A DNA stretch of 64,000 nucleotides from Aquabacterium humicola (GCF_030167915.1 NZ_JARGNB010000002.1:1054001-1118000), one strand, 5' to 3'; positions 17,997 to 29,813 are shown, counted from the first letter of the stretch. Notes: a model not told the origin generated them from the letters alone. Made by a program: numbers and translations.

Positions 17997-18787
17997 GCCG
18001 GCCTCCAGTCGAGCATCGCCTGCAGCAGCCGGCGCAGCAGCGGCTGCACCGGCGCGGCGCGTGCCGGGTCCCAGGCGTACGGCGGCGCTTCGTCCATGTA
18101 GCAGGACCAGCACATCTCGAGCTGCACCGCATGCACGTTCTCGGCCGGCCGGCCGTAGTGGCGGGTGATGTGGCCGCCCTTGAAGCGGCCGTCGACGACG
18201 TGGCTGAAGCGGTCCTGCGAGGCCAGCACCTCGGCCAGCACGCTGCGCAGCGCCGGCGCGCAGCTGTGGCCTTCGGCCGTGCCGAGGTTCAGGTCGGTCA
18301 GCTTGCCCTCGAACAGCCACGGCAGGTGCGACTTGATGCTGTGGCCGTCGAACAGCAGCGCGTAGCCATGCTCGGTGTGCAGCCGCTGCAGCTCGGACGT
18401 GAGCGCGTCGTGGTAGGGGCGCCAGTACAACTCGATGCGGCGCGCGATCTCGGCATCGTCCGGCGCCGCGCCGGCGCGATACAGCTTCTCGCCGGTGAAG
18501 AATCGCGTCGGGCACAGCTCGGTGTTGTTCGCGCCGGGGTACATCGGTGCGTTCTCCGGCGGCCGGTTCAGGTCGATCAGGTAGCGGCTGAAGCGGGGCA
18601 CGATCATCGACGCGCCCATCGACGCGGCGAAGCCGTACAGCTGCGCGAGGTGCCAGTCGGTGTCTTCGAGCGCCAGCGCCCGATCGACATAACGCGCCTT
18701 CTGATCGTCCGGCAGCCCGGTGCCGACATGCGGCAGGCTGACCAGCAGCGGGGTGCTGCCGCGATGCAGCGTGAAGACGGGGTCCAT
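17993..18787 (-). CDS. hutG: N-formylglutamate deformylase (amidohydrolase)
   Basis: Cleaves N-formylglutamate to glutamate and formate, the last step of the five-step hut pathway. The 264-residue protein has typical family stretches: LVSLPHVGTGLP near residue 14, DTDWHLAQLYGFA, FSRYLIDLNRPPEN, TELCPTRFFTGE, FDGHSIKSHLPWLF and GRFKGGHITRHYG. The conserved His and Glu residues fit the FGase/zinc-dependent N-formylglutamate amidohydrolase family. It overlaps hutI upstream by one base (TGATG) and the acetyltransferase downstream by four. This is a different protein from the arginase-like HutG of enteric bacteria. Confidence 0.93.
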   Translation of the reverse strand: MDPVFTLHRGSTPLLVSLPHVGTGLPDDQKARYVDRALALEDTDWHLAQLYGFAASMGASMIVPRFSRYLIDLNRPPENAPMYPGANNTELCPTRFFTGEKLYRAGAAPDDAEIARRIELYWRPYHDALTSELQRLHTEHGYALLFDGHSIKSHLPWLFEGKLTDLNLGTAEGHSCAPALRSVLAEVLASQDRFSHVVDGRFKGGHITRHYGRPAENVHAVQLEMCWSCYMDEAPPYAWDPARAAPVQPLLRRLLQAMLDWRPA

Positions 18788-20016
18788 CAGTCCGGTCCTC
18801 CCACTTCGATGCCGGCCTGCACCACGCGGCGGCACGGATTGCGGCCGAACCAGTAGGCCAGCTCGTTCGGCGCGGCGAGGTCCCAGACGACGAAGTCGGC
18901 CTGGCGTCCGGCCTGCAGGCGGCCGTGCGTGGCCCCCAGGCCCAGCGCCTGCGCGGCGTGCACGGTGACACCGGCGAGCGCCTCTTCCGGCGTCATGCGG
19001 AACAGCGTGCAGGCCATGTTCAGCATCAGCAGCAGCGACAGCCCGGGCGAGGAGCCCGGGTTGTGGTCGCTGGCGATGGCCATCGGCACGCCTTGCGTGC
19101 GCAGCCCGGTGATCGGCGGCAGCCGCGTTTCGCGCAGGAAGTAGTAGGCACCCGGCAGCAGCACCGCGACCGTGCCGGCGCGCGCCATCGCGGCGACGCC
19201 GGCGTCGTCGGTGTACTCGAGGTGGTCAGCCGACAGCGCGCCGAACTCCGCGGCCAGCGCGGCGCCGTGCAGGTTGCTCAGCTGCTCGGCATGCAGCTTG
19301 ACCGGCAGGCCGAGGCGGCGCGCGGTCTCGAACAGGCGCCGCACCTGCTGTGGCGTGAAGCCGATGTGCTCGCAGAAGGCGTCGACCGCGTCGACCAGGC
19401 CCTCGGCGTGCTGCTCGGCGAGCCAGCCGCACACCGCGTCGATGTAGTCGTCGGGCCGGCCGGTGAATTCATGCGGCAGCGCGTGCGCGCCGAGGCTGGT
19501 GCAGCGCACCGTCAGCGGCAGCTCGCGGCCCAGCCGGCGCGCGACGCGCAGGCAGCGCGCCTCGTGTTCGGCGGACAGGCCGTAGCCGGACTTCACCTCG
19601 ATGGTCGTCACGCCTTCGGCCATCAGGGTGCGGGCGCGCTGCGCGGCGAGCTTGTACAGCTGCGCATCGGTGGCCACGCGCGTGGCGGTGACGGTCGAGC
19701 GGATGCCGCCGCCGGCGCGCGCGAGATCGTCGTAGCTGGCGCCTTGCAGCCGCAGCTCGAACTCGGTGGCGCGGTGGCCGCCGTAGACGAGGTGGGTGTG
19801 GCAGTCGATCAGGCCCGGCGTGACCAGCGCACCGCCGAGGTCGATGTCCTGTTCGGCCTGGCGGGCCAGCGCCGCGGGCAGCGCATGTTCGGCGCCGACC
19901 CAGCGCAGCGTCGAGCCCTCGATCAGCAGCGCGCCGTCCTCGACCAGGCCCCAGGGGGCCCCGGGGCACATCGTCGCGAGGCGGGCGCCGCGCCAGAGCG
20001 TGAGCGGCGCGCTCAT
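18787..20016 (-). CDS. hutI: Imidazolonepropionase
   Basis: Opens the imidazolone ring of 4-imidazolone-5-propionate to give formimidoylglutamate. It has 409 residues, the usual family size. Metal and catalytic motifs are [17 protein letters not shown] near residues 72-88, [25 protein letters not shown] and the Asp in [10 protein letters not shown]. The upstream frame continues, but [16 protein letters not shown] is the family start and follows directly on the hutD stop. It sits third in the hutC-led leftward operon. Confidence 0.95.
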   Translation of the reverse strand: MSAPLTLWRGARLATMCPGAPWGLVEDGALLIEGSTLRWVGAEHALPAALARQAEQDIDLGGALVTPGLIDCHTHLVYGGHRATEFELRLQGASYDDLARAGGGIRSTVTATRVATDAQLYKLAAQRARTLMAEGVTTIEVKSGYGLSAEHEARCLRVARRLGRELPLTVRCTSLGAHALPHEFTGRPDDYIDAVCGWLAEQHAEGLVDAVDAFCEHIGFTPQQVRRLFETARRLGLPVKLHAEQLSNLHGAALAAEFGALSADHLEYTDDAGVAAMARAGTVAVLLPGAYYFLRETRLPPITGLRTQGVPMAIASDHNPGSSPGLSLLLMLNMACTLFRMTPEEALAGVTVHAAQALGLGATHGRLQAGRQADFVVWDLAAPNELAYWFGRNPCRRVVQAGIEVGGPD

Positions 20017-20591
20017 GGCATCGCTCGCGGCTCGAAGGCCAGCCACAGCGCGTTCGGCGCGGCGTCGCCCTGCAGGCGCCAGCGCTGGCGCGACGCGTGC
20101 TGGCTGAGCGCCAGCGACCACGCCGGCAGCATCGCCGCGTCGGCATCGTTGATCTGCAGCCGCGCCGGTTCGAGGGTGAGCACCGCACGCATGGGGGCGA
20201 TGCTGAACCATTCCGCGTCGCCGTGCACGCGCTGCATCACTCCGTTGCCGGTGCCGCGCCGCAGCATCAGGTTCAGGTCGCGCGTCGCGCCGCCCTGCAG
20301 GCTGCATTGCGGTGTCGCGGCACCGTCGAAGTGCAGGGGCGGGCTGCGGCAGTCCAGCGCCTCGCGGTGCGTGGCGAAATGCAGTACGACGCCGTCGCCC
20401 TCGAGCACCGCGAACCAGCGATCGATGCCAGGGAAGGACGAGAACGCACCGTCGGCGCTGATGTCGGCGACGCTGATGCGGCAATGCCAGTTCGTCGCGT
20501 CCGGCCAGGCGAGCAGCTCGCGCGTGAGACCACCGCCGTTGCGCCACGGCACGGCCGCGACGCGGTTGACGTCGATCACCTGCAGGGTCAC
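20013..20591 (-). CDS. hutD: HutD family protein
   Basis: A 192-residue cupin-like protein of the HutD family, which accompanies hut operons in proteobacteria and has been proposed to limit or govern hut expression. Characteristic parts are [16 protein letters not shown] near the N-terminus, [17 protein letters not shown] and [18 protein letters not shown] use the GTG that overlaps the hutC stop in GTGA. The frame stays open further upstream through hutC but family proteins begin about here. No enzymatic role is established for the family. Confidence 0.88.
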   Translation of the reverse strand: MTLQVIDVNRVAAVPWRNGGGLTRELLAWPDATNWHCRISVADISADGAFSSFPGIDRWFAVLEGDGVVLHFATHREALDCRSPPLHFDGAATPQCSLQGGATRDLNLMLRRGTGNGVMQRVHGDAEWFSIAPMRAVLTLEPARLQINDADAAMLPAWSLALSQHASRQRWRLQGDAAPNALWLAFEPRAMP

Positions 20592-21313
20592 GGTGCGAAC
20601 GCGCCTTCGAGCAGATAGCGCGAACCCGGATGCACCAGCCGGGCGATGGTGATCGGCGAGTCGCGGTGCTCGGTGCGGCGCACGACGATCAGGCAGGGGT
20701 CGCTGCGGCGGATGCCCAGCAGCTTCGCTTCTTCGGCGCTCGGCAGGTCGGCCTCGATCGAGTACTGCGCCTTCCAGTACGGCGCCACTTCCAGCAGGTA
20801 GTGCGTCGGCGTGGTCTGCGTGAAGTCGACGTCGAGGTAGCCGGGCGCGCAGGACGGGTTCACGTAGCGGTCTTCGCACTGGATCGCGATGCCGTTCTCG
20901 TGGTGCACGATCAGCGTGTGGAACACCGGCGCGCCGGCCTCGAGCCCCAGACGCGCGGCCAGCGCAGCCGGCGCCTTCTCCTTGCGCGAGACGTGCACGA
21001 CGGCCTGGTGCACATGGCCGCGCTGCGCGATCTCATCGTGCAGGTCGTGGATCGTCAGCGTCGACGCCACGCGGTGCAGCTGCGCGGCGAAGGTGCCGAC
21101 GCCCTGCACGCGATCGACCAGGCCCTCGCTCTGCAGCTCGCGCAGCGCGCGATTGACGGTCATGCGGCTGACGCCGAATTGCGCGACCAGCTCCGCCTCG
21201 GAGGGCATCAGCGCACCGGGCGGGTAGCGGCCGCGGGCGAGCTCCCCCTTCAAGTGCTGCTTGACCTGCGCATACGGCGCGAGCTGGGGCGCGGTGGTAT
21301 TGGTCCGGGACAT
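20588..21313 (-). CDS. hutC: Histidine utilisation repressor HutC (GntR family, UTRA domain)
   Basis: GntR-type repressor that binds urocanate and controls hut genes. The 241-residue protein has an N-terminal winged helix (about 10-75: [20 protein letters not shown], then [16 protein letters not shown]) and a C-terminal UTRA effector domain (about 95-235: [44 protein letters not shown]). The start ATG gives a family-typical N-terminus; 31 extra in-frame residues upstream would cross the operator. It is the first gene of the leftward hut operon and divergent from hutU, so it is probably autoregulated through the palindrome at 21337-21352. Confidence 0.95.
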   Translation of the reverse strand: MSRTNTTAPQLAPYAQVKQHLKGELARGRYPPGALMPSEAELVAQFGVSRMTVNRALRELQSEGLVDRVQGVGTFAAQLHRVASTLTIHDLHDEIAQRGHVHQAVVHVSRKEKAPAALAARLGLEAGAPVFHTLIVHHENGIAIQCEDRYVNPSCAPGYLDVDFTQTTPTHYLLEVAPYWKAQYSIEADLPSAEEAKLLGIRRSDPCLIVVRRTEHRDSPITIARLVHPGSRYLLEGAFAP

Positions 21314-21336
21314 CGGCGCGAATACTACTTGCACCA

Positions 21337-21352
21337 ACTTGTATAGACAAGT
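21337..21352. promoter_or_regulatory. HutC-type operator palindrome
   Basis: ACTTGTATAGACAAGT is two perfect 6-base inverted arms (ACTTGT/ACAAGT) around ATAG. It lies 24 bp upstream of the hutC ATG and 70 bp upstream of the hutU ATG. Known HutC operators in proteobacteria share a CTTGTA/TACAAG-type core. An extra half-site-like TACTTG occurs just to the left, near 21326-21331. It is the only strong palindrome in the divergent gap, so it probably controls both hut transcripts. Confidence 0.85.
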
Positions 21353-21422
21353 AGAGTCCGACCCGTCGTTTTCCCGCCCCCGGCCGTTGCGTCCGCCGCA
21401 AGCCACCTCCGGAGTTCCCCTG

Positions 21423-23126
<1,704 letters not shown>

Positions 23127-23129
23127 CCG

Positions 23130-24677
23130 ATGACGCTCGTCCTGAAACCCGGCGCGCTGACGCTGGAAGACCTGCAGGCCATCCACCGCGGCGGCGTGCA
23201 ACTGGCGCTGGACCCGTCGGCGGCGCGCGTGATCGAGGCCAGCGCGGCCGTCGTGCAGCGCGCGGCGGCCGGCGACGCGCCGGTGTATGGCGTCAACACG
23301 GGCTTCGGCAAGCTGGCGAACAAGCGCATCAGCGAAGCCGACCTGGCGCTGCTGCAGCTGAACCTGATCCGCTCGCACTCGGTCGGCGTCGGCGCGCCGC
23401 TGCAGCCCGAAGTGGTGCGGCTGATGCTGGCGATGAAGGCCGCGTCGCTCGCGCGCGGGGCCTCCGGCGTGCGGCCGGCGGTCATCGACAGCCTGCTCAA
23501 CGTCTTCAATGCCGGCCTCGTGCCCTTCGTGCCGAGCCAGGGCTCGGTCGGTGCGTCGGGCGACCTCGCGCCGCTGTCGCACATGACGCTGGCGCTGATC
23601 GGCGAGGGCGAGTTCCTGGTGGACGGCAAGCGCAAGCCGTCGAAGGCTGTGCTCGCCGAGCACGGCCTCGCACCGCTGCAACTGGCGGCCAAGGAAGGCC
23701 TGGCGCTGATCAACGGCACGCAGACCTCGACCGCGCTCGCGCTGCATGCCTTCCTGGCGTTCGAGCCGGTGCTCGAATCGGCGCTGGTGGTGGGGGCGCT
23801 GACGGTCGACGCCGCGCGCGGCAGCGACGGCCCCTTCGATCCGCGCATCCACGCGCTGCGCGGGCAGCCGGGCCAGATCGACGTGGCGCAGTACTACCGC
23901 GCGCTGCTCGCCGGCAGTGCGATCCGCCGCTCGCACGAGACCGGCGACGACCGTGTGCAGGACCCGTACTGCCTGCGCTGCCAGCCGCAGGTGGTCGGCG
24001 CGTGCCTCGACCAGCTGCGCCACGCGGCCCTCGTGCTGCTGCGCGAAGCGAACGCGGTGACCGACAACCCGCTGGTGTTCAGCGAAGGCGAGGGCGGCCT
24101 GATCAGCGGCGGCAACTTCCACGCCGAGCCGGTGGCGCTGGCGGCCGATGCGATGGCGGTGGCCATTGCCGAGGTCGGTGCGATCGCCGAGCGCCGCATC
24201 GCGATGCTGATCGACGCCGGCGTGTCGCGCCTGCCGCCCTTCCTGACGCAGGACGCGGGGCTCAACTCCGGCTTCATGATCGCGCACGTCACCGCGGCTG
24301 CACTGGCCTCTGAGAACAAGTCGCTCGCGCACCCGGCCAGCGTCGATTCGCTGCCCACCTCGGCGAACCAGGAGGACCACGTCTCGATGGCCACCTTCGC
24401 CGCGCGCCGGCTGCAGCCGATGATCGACAACACCGCGCACATCCTCGGCATCGAGCTGCTCGCGGCGTCGCAGGGCATTGAGTTCCTGCGGCCGCTGGCC
24501 AGCTCGACGGCGCTGGAGCAGGCCCATGCCCTGCTGCGCGCGCAGTGCCCGTCGGTCGAGCGCGACCGCTACCTCGCACCCGACATCGAGCACGCGACCA
24601 CGCTGGTCACCGACGGGGCGCTGTCGCGCGTGTTCCGCACGCTGCCGGGCCTGCCGGCGCTGTGGATTCCGGCCTGA
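23130..24677 (+). CDS. hutH: Histidine ammonia-lyase
   Basis: Deaminates histidine to urocanate, the first hut step and the source of the HutC inducer. The 515-residue protein has the self-made MIO cofactor triad Ala-Ser-Gly at about residues 143-145 ([14 protein letters not shown]), the catalytic Tyr in [13 protein letters not shown], and [23 protein letters not shown] and SGGNFHAEP. It starts 4 bp after the hutU stop, so the two are one transcript. It converges on a periplasmic binding protein gene, leaving 14 bp. Confidence 0.97.
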   Translation: MTLVLKPGALTLEDLQAIHRGGVQLALDPSAARVIEASAAVVQRAAAGDAPVYGVNTGFGKLANKRISEADLALLQLNLIRSHSVGVGAPLQPEVVRLMLAMKAASLARGASGVRPAVIDSLLNVFNAGLVPFVPSQGSVGASGDLAPLSHMTLALIGEGEFLVDGKRKPSKAVLAEHGLAPLQLAAKEGLALINGTQTSTALALHAFLAFEPVLESALVVGALTVDAARGSDGPFDPRIHALRGQPGQIDVAQYYRALLAGSAIRRSHETGDDRVQDPYCLRCQPQVVGACLDQLRHAALVLLREANAVTDNPLVFSEGEGGLISGGNFHAEPVALAADAMAVAIAEVGAIAERRIAMLIDAGVSRLPPFLTQDAGLNSGFMIAHVTAAALASENKSLAHPASVDSLPTSANQEDHVSMATFAARRLQPMIDNTAHILGIELLAASQGIEFLRPLASSTALEQAHALLRAQCPSVERDRYLAPDIEHATTLVTDGALSRVFRTLPGLPALWIPA

Positions 24678-24691
24678 GCGCGCCGGCCGGT

Positions 24692-25441
24692 TCAACGAGC
24701 GGTCTGATGCAGCAGGGATTCCTGGCGGTACCGGTCGATCAGGCCCTCGGCCTTCATCTGGCGCAACGCGGCGGCCAGCCGGGGCGCCAGCTCGGCATGG
24801 CGCCGGTGCAGGTACGCGTACAGCGGCAGCGGCGGCCCCAGCGGCACCTGCAGCCGGAACTTCGGCGCGTCGCGGTACCGCGGCCGGCTCAGGCGATCTT
24901 CCAAAACGGCGTCGGAGGCGCAGTACAGGTCGGCCCGGTCGGCCAGCAGCATGTCGAGGCCCTGGTCCTCGTCGTTCAGCGCCTGGATCTGCGCCGGCTT
25001 CAGCGTGGCTTCCAGCCCATCCCGGCACAGCGCGACGCCGCGCAGGTACACGACACGCCAGGGTTGGCCGGCCAGTTCCTGCAACTGCCGGACCTGCAGG
25101 CCTTCCTTCACCGCGAAGAGGCCGAACTGCAGCGCGTACATCGGCTCCTCGACGCGGACCAGGTCCGGGTGGGCGGCGCCGTAGCCATGCACGCGCGCGA
25201 CATCGCCGTCGATCTCGCCGCTGCGGCTGAGCATGGTCAGGCGCTGCAGCGGAAAGACGTCGACGCGCACCTCGACGCCGATGCGGCGAAAGGCCTCGCG
25301 GTGGATGTTGCGCACCAGGCGGCCCTGCACCGTGTCCTCCTGGGCATGGGTGCCGATGACCAGCGGCTGGGCCGTGGCTGCCCCGTGGCCCAGGCCGGCG
25401 CCGAGGGCGACGAGCGCAACGAGGACGCGGCGTCGGATCAT
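24692..25441 (-). CDS. Periplasmic solute-binding protein, family 3-like
   Basis: A 249-residue exported protein with a signal peptide (RRRVLVALVALGAGLGHGAATA, shown here in part by its hydrophobic core LVALVALGAGL). The mature part looks like an amino-acid-type solute-binding fold: LVIGTHAQEDTVQGRL, the family-like LTMLSRSGEIDGDVARV, and a C-terminal LAAALRQMKAEGLIDRYRQE that matches the end of family 3 proteins. No permease or ATPase gene is beside it in the same direction, so it may be an orphan sensor or binding protein, as with many such paralogues in Burkholderiales. The divergent neighbour is another binding protein with its own importer genes. Confidence 0.75.
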   Translation of the reverse strand: MIRRRVLVALVALGAGLGHGAATAQPLVIGTHAQEDTVQGRLVRNIHREAFRRIGVEVRVDVFPLQRLTMLSRSGEIDGDVARVHGYGAAHPDLVRVEEPMYALQFGLFAVKEGLQVRQLQELAGQPWRVVYLRGVALCRDGLEATLKPAQIQALNDEDQGLDMLLADRADLYCASDAVLEDRLSRPRYRDAPKFRLQVPLGPPLPLYAYLHRRHAELAPRLAAALRQMKAEGLIDRYRQESLLHQTAR

Positions 25442-25591
25442 GATGCGGGGCCTCCGTTTCGCGTGAGCGGGCATCCTAGCCCGCGCTCGCCCGGCCACGC
25501 CAGTCCAGCCACCGTCCGCACCCGGTCGCACCCGGTCGCAATTGGCGGTGGCCTTCGTGCGAACATCAATTCATCCACCACCGGAGAACCC

Positions 25592-26536
25592 ATGAAGTCG
25601 TTGATCGCTTTCGCCGCCGCGTCGCTCTTCGCCGCCGGCGCATTCGCCCAGGAGACCAAGGTCGCCATCGGCATCTCGGGCTGGACCGGCTTCGCGCCGC
25701 TGACCTTGGCGAAGGAAGCGGGCCTTTTCAAGAAGCACGGCCTGGACGTGACGATCAAGAAGATCCCGCAGAAGGACCGCCATCTGGCGGTCGCCTCGGG
25801 CGACATCCAGTGCGCGGCGACGACGGTCGAGACCTGGGTGGTGTGGAATGCCAACGGCGTCGCCACGACGCAGATCTTCCAGCTCGACAAGAGCTACGGC
25901 GCCGACGGCATGGTGGTGAAGCCGCACATCACGAAGATCGCCGACCTGAAGGGCAAGACCGTGGCCGCCAGCGCGCCCGGCACGGCGCCGTATTTCACGC
26001 TGGCCTGGATGCTGAAGAAGAACGGCCTGAGCGTGAAGGACGTGAAGGTCGTGAACCTGGAGCCGCAGGCCGCGGCCAACGCGATGATCGCCGGCACCGA
26101 CGGCATCGACGCGGCGATGACCTACGAGCCCTACCTCGGCGCGGTGCGCGCGAAGCCCGAGGCCGGCAAGATCATCGCGACGACGCTCGACTACCCGATG
26201 GTGATGGACACCTTCGGCTGCACGCCGAAGTTCCTGGCCGAGAACCCGAAGGCCGCCAAGGCACTGGCCGACGGCTACTTCGACGCGGTGGCGATGATCA
26301 AGGCCGATCCGAAGAAGAGCTTCGAGATCATGGGCGCCGACGTCAAGCAGACCGGCGAAGCCTTCGAGAAGAGCCAGGCCTACCTGCGCTGGCAGGACCG
26401 CGAGGCGAACCAGAAGTTCTTCGCCGGCGAGCATGCGGCCTTCAGCAAGGAAGCCGCGGACCTGCTGCTCGAAGTGGGGATCATCAAGGCGGCGCCGGAC
26501 CTGTCGAAGCTCGCGGACACGCGCTTCCTCAAGTGA
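25592..26536 (+). CDS. ABC importer substrate-binding protein (SsuA/TauA/NMT1 type)
   Basis: A 314-residue periplasmic protein with a signal peptide (KSLIAFAAASLFAAGAFAQ). The mature body begins ETKVAIGISGWTGFAPL and has the NMT1-like pattern LAKEAGLFKKHGLDVTIKK, typical of binding proteins for nitrate, sulfonates, taurine or thiamine precursors. CAATTVETWVVWNANGV and AASAPGTAPYFTLAWML fit ligand-site loops. A good ribosome site CCGGAGAACCC precedes the ATG. The permease and ATPase genes follow on the same strand, interrupted by repeats. Substrate unknown; position after hut is suggestive only. Confidence 0.88.
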   Translation: MKSLIAFAAASLFAAGAFAQETKVAIGISGWTGFAPLTLAKEAGLFKKHGLDVTIKKIPQKDRHLAVASGDIQCAATTVETWVVWNANGVATTQIFQLDKSYGADGMVVKPHITKIADLKGKTVAASAPGTAPYFTLAWMLKKNGLSVKDVKVVNLEPQAAANAMIAGTDGIDAAMTYEPYLGAVRAKPEAGKIIATTLDYPMVMDTFGCTPKFLAENPKAAKALADGYFDAVAMIKADPKKSFEIMGADVKQTGEAFEKSQAYLRWQDREANQKFFAGEHAAFSKEAADLLLEVGIIKAAPDLSKLADTRFLK

Positions 26537-26546
26537 CCCCCCCTAA

Positions 26547-26612
26547 GCGGCCTTCGGCCGCCTCCCCCCAGGGGGCCACGCCAGCGGCCCGGCAGAGCCG
26601 GTTCCGCGGCGT
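26547..26612. repeat. Pair of extragenic stem-loops between binding protein and permease genes
   Basis: Two hairpins fill most of the 130-bp gap. The first is GCGGCC-TTC-GGCCGC at 26547-26561. The second runs from ACGCC at 26578-26582 to GGCGT at 26608-26612, with GCGG/CCGC and CCGG/CCGG inner pairs around CAGAG. A C-run/G-run pair (26564-26575) lies between them. They lack a T-run, so they look like REP-type extragenic repeats or mRNA-stabilising hairpins that tune expression of the upstream gene, not terminators. Confidence 0.6.
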
Positions 26613-26666
26613 GTGCTTGGTTGCACCGCAATCTGCGGCGGTCTCCGACTTCGGAGCGTCACTGGC

Positions 26667-27446
26667 ATGAAGCCTCTTGTCCCTGTCGCGCCGGGCGCGC
26701 GCATCGCGCTCGGCGTGGGATTCTTCGTCGTTTTCGTCGCCGCCTGGAGCCTCGCCACCTTCGGCGGCTTCGTGCAGAAGACCTTCCTGGCCGACCCGCT
26801 GACGATGCTGAAGAGCGGCTACACGCTGCTGGCCGAGATGGGGTTTATCGGCGACATCGGCATGACGGTGTGGCGGGTCGTCGGCGGCTTCGTCATCGCC
26901 GCCGCGCTCGCGCTGCCGCTCGGCGTCGCGATGGGCGCGTACAAGCCGGTCGAGGCCTTCTTCGAGCCCTTCATCTCCTTTGCACGTTATCTGCCGGCGT
27001 CGGCCTTCATCCCGCTGCTGATCCTGTGGGCCGGCATCGGCGAGGCGCAGAAGCTGGCGGTGATCTTCATCGGCAGCTTCTTCAACCTGGTGCTGATGAT
27101 CGCGGTGACGGTGGGCAATACCCGGCGCGACCTGGTCGAGGCGGCCTATACGCTGGGGGTGCGCGACCGCAGCCTGATCCGCCGCGTGCTGATTCCCGGC
27201 GCCGCGCCGGAGATCGCCGAGATCCTGCGCATGGTGCTCGGCTGGGCCTGGACCTACGTGATCGTCGCCGAGCTGATCGGCGCGTCCAGCGGCATCGGCC
27301 ACATGATCACCGACAGCCAGGCGCTGCTGGCGACCGACCAGATCATCTTCGGCATCATCGTGATCGGCCTGATCGGCCTGGCCAGCGACCTGCTGTTCAA
27401 GGCCGCGAACCGGCGGCTGTTCCCATGGGCGCAGCTGGGGCGGTGA
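26667..27446 (+). CDS. ABC importer permease (SsuC/TauC type)
   Basis: A 259-residue inner-membrane permease with about six hydrophobic segments, starting RIALGVGFFVVFVAAWSLA. The cytoplasmic EAA loop that contacts the ATPase is visible as VEAAYTLGVRDRSLIRRVLI-type sequence near residue 155, followed by PGAAPEIAEILRMVLGWAW. This matches binding-protein-dependent transport permeases of the nitrate/sulfonate/taurine group. The start used is the ATG before KPLVPVAPGA; an in-frame Met 18 codons upstream falls in repeat-like sequence. Confidence 0.92.
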   Translation: MKPLVPVAPGARIALGVGFFVVFVAAWSLATFGGFVQKTFLADPLTMLKSGYTLLAEMGFIGDIGMTVWRVVGGFVIAAALALPLGVAMGAYKPVEAFFEPFISFARYLPASAFIPLLILWAGIGEAQKLAVIFIGSFFNLVLMIAVTVGNTRRDLVEAAYTLGVRDRSLIRRVLIPGAAPEIAEILRMVLGWAWTYVIVAELIGASSGIGHMITDSQALLATDQIIFGIIVIGLIGLASDLLFKAANRRLFPWAQLGR

Positions 27447-27514
27447 GCGCTGGCCGAGGGGCGGCGTTCGGCCCTGTGCGGGTGGTCGCCGTCGCGTGCC
27501 GAGGTCTGCACAAG

Positions 27515-27640
27515 ATCAGTCCGGCGGGGCGCTCTGTTCCGCTCATGTCCCCCGGGCCGGGCTGCGCTGTGACGCCCAGGCTGAGTTTCGGCCGGCCCTC
27601 CTCCTTGACTTCGCTCCACAGAGCGCCCCGCCGTCCTGAT
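27515..27640 (-). repeat. Structured repeat, copy A
   Basis: A 126-bp element. Its ends are 23-base arms (27515-27537 and 27618-27640) that pair at 21 of 23 positions. The inside read on the minus strand carries conserved blocks: AGCGAAGTCAAGGAGGAG at the start, CAGCCTGG in the middle and GGGGGACATGAGCGGA at the end. The blocks are shared with copy B, but the terminal arms are not. A perfect 27-base inverted match (27589-27615 against 27710-27736) links the two copies. It could be a mobile miniature element or a structured RNA. Confidence 0.85.
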
Positions 27641-27685
27641 CCGCACCGCCCTGGCAGGCCGTCGCATGCCACGGTGTCGCTTGAG

Positions 27686-27810
27686 CCAAGGCCGCTGGGT
27701 GCCCGGCGTAGCGAAGTCAAGGAGGAGGGCCGGCCGGGATCCAGCCTGGTGCGTATCAGCGGCGCACGGCCCGGGGGACATGAGCGGAGCCGGGCACCCA
27801 GTGGCCTTGG
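27686..27810 (+). repeat. Structured repeat, copy B
   Basis: A 125-bp element opposite in orientation to copy A. Its terminal arms are 22 bases (27686-27707 and 27789-27810), starting CCAAGGCCGC and ending GTGGCCTTGG. They pair at 21 of 22 positions, the exception being compatible with a G-U wobble. The core 27710-27788 repeats the copy-A blocks in the same order. The inner stem GTGCG/CGCAC also differs in sequence from copy A, where it is GGGC/GCCC, yet stays paired. Confidence 0.85.
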
Positions 27811-27873
27811 CGCGCTCGGTGCTTGCATGCATGACCGCACCGGGCCGTCAGCCGCCTCCAAAGGATTCGTCAA

Positions 27874-28665
<792 letters not shown>

Positions 28666-28703
28666 GCCGCCGCCGGGCCGCCCCAAGGCGGCTCGCGCCC
28701 TCC

Positions 28704-28737
28704 GGGGCAGGAGCGAAGCGACGTGGGGGCCTCATGA
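28704..28737 (+). repeat. GAGCGAAGCGA-type extragenic repeat, copy 1
   Basis: Reads GGGGCAG, then GAGCGAAGCGACGT, then GGGGGCCTCATGA. It is preceded by a stem-loop with 8-base arms GAGCCGCC (28664-28671) and GGCGGCTC (28687-28694). The same string with small insertions occurs at 39385-39420, also behind a stem-loop of different sequence. It sits right after the ATPase stop codon. There is no T-run, so it is more likely a dispersed REP-like repeat than a simple terminator. Confidence 0.65.
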
Positions 28738-28850
28738 CGCCCCTCGCGCTTTGGTTCCCCGCCGCCGCAGCGGGCACCGGCGGCGCACGCTATGCTGCCG
28801 CGGCCCCGGCCAATCGGGCGAAACGGGGCGGCCACCGACGAAGGAATCGA

Positions 28851-29807
28851 ATGAAGACGTTGACGAACACGCTGACGGCCCTGGCCCTCGGGATCGCGCT
28901 GCTGGCGCCTGCCGCGCAGGCCGCCGGTCCGATGCAGAAGACGCAGGCGCCGGGTTTCCACCGCGTCATGCTGGGCGACATCGAGGTCACCGTGCTCAAC
29001 GATGGCACGGTGAACCTGCCGATGAGCCAGCTCCTGACCAACATCACGGCCGAGAAGTACCAGGCCGACATCAAGCGCAGCTTCCTGAGCGATCCGATCG
29101 AGACCTCGGTGAACGCCTTCCTGATCAACACCGGAGCCAAGCTGGTGCTGATCGACAGCGGTGCCGGCGGCCTGTTCGGGCCGACGCTCGGCAAGCTGCA
29201 GGCGAGCCTGCGCGCGGCGGGCTACACGCCCGAGCAGGTCGACGAGATCTACATCACCCACATGCACGGCGACCACGTCGGTGGCCTGAGTGCCGGCGAC
29301 AAGCCCGCGTTCCCCAACGCCGTCGTGCGCGCCGACAAGCGCGATGCGGAGTTCTGGCTCAGCAAGGAGCAGATGGAGAAGGCGCCGGAGGCCGCGCGCG
29401 GCGGCTTCCGCGGCGCGATGGCGATGCTCAACCCGTACCTCGCGGCCGGCCGCTTCAAGGCCTTCGACGGCAGCACCGAGCTGGTGCCCGGCGTCAGCGC
29501 CGTCGCCAGTCACGGCCACACCCCCGGCCACACGACCTACCTGATCGAGAGCAAGGGCCAGAAGCTGATGCTGTGGGGCGACCTGATGCACGTGGCCGCG
29601 GTGCAGTTCGCGACGCCGCCGGTGACGATCCAGTTCGACAGCGATTCCGCCGCCGCCGCGCAGCAGCGCGCGAAGGCCTACGCCGAGGCCGCGGCGCAGG
29701 GCTACCTGGTGGGCGCTGCGCACCTGTCGTTCCCGGGCGTCGGCCGCCTGCGCAGCGAAGGCAGCGGTTATGCCTTCGTGCCGCTGAACTACCGCGCGGC
29801 GCCCTGA
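28851..29807 (+). CDS. Exported metallo-beta-lactamase-fold hydrolase
   Basis: A 318-residue protein with a signal peptide (LTALALGIALLAPAAQA) and a metallo-beta-lactamase fold. Zinc ligands are visible: THMHGDHVGGL near residue 137 (HxHxDH), SHGHTPGHTTYLI, and an Asp in LWGDLMHVAA. The early segment VTVLNDGTVNLPM and the lid region resemble the AHL-lactonase/SdsA/PedF group of periplasmic hydrolases. The true substrate is unknown. The ATG follows GAAGGAATCGA. The cyclase gene starts 6 bp after its stop, so the two are probably co-transcribed. Confidence 0.87.
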   Translation: MKTLTNTLTALALGIALLAPAAQAAGPMQKTQAPGFHRVMLGDIEVTVLNDGTVNLPMSQLLTNITAEKYQADIKRSFLSDPIETSVNAFLINTGAKLVLIDSGAGGLFGPTLGKLQASLRAAGYTPEQVDEIYITHMHGDHVGGLSAGDKPAFPNAVVRADKRDAEFWLSKEQMEKAPEAARGGFRGAMAMLNPYLAAGRFKAFDGSTELVPGVSAVASHGHTPGHTTYLIESKGQKLMLWGDLMHVAAVQFATPPVTIQFDSDSAAAAQQRAKAYAEAAAQGYLVGAAHLSFPGVGRLRSEGSGYAFVPLNYRAAP

Positions 29808-29813
29808 GCTGAC

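Larger units (their letters stand above)
27447..27873. other. 427-bp non-coding spacer inside an ABC-importer operon
   Basis: This gap separates the permease gene from its ATPase gene and is far longer than any other in the window. I see no convincing gene in it. It contains the two structured inverted repeats described at 27515-27640 and 27686-27810, and an AAAGGA ribosome site at 27860-27865 for the next gene. Frames open through the gap only because of GC bias and the repeats. Confidence 0.8.

Noticed and set aside
27447-27873. A small protein gene between permease and ATPase genes.
   Set aside because: Frames through the gap are created by the inverted repeats; none has a ribosome site or family-like sequence, and copies A and B would code for different peptides.
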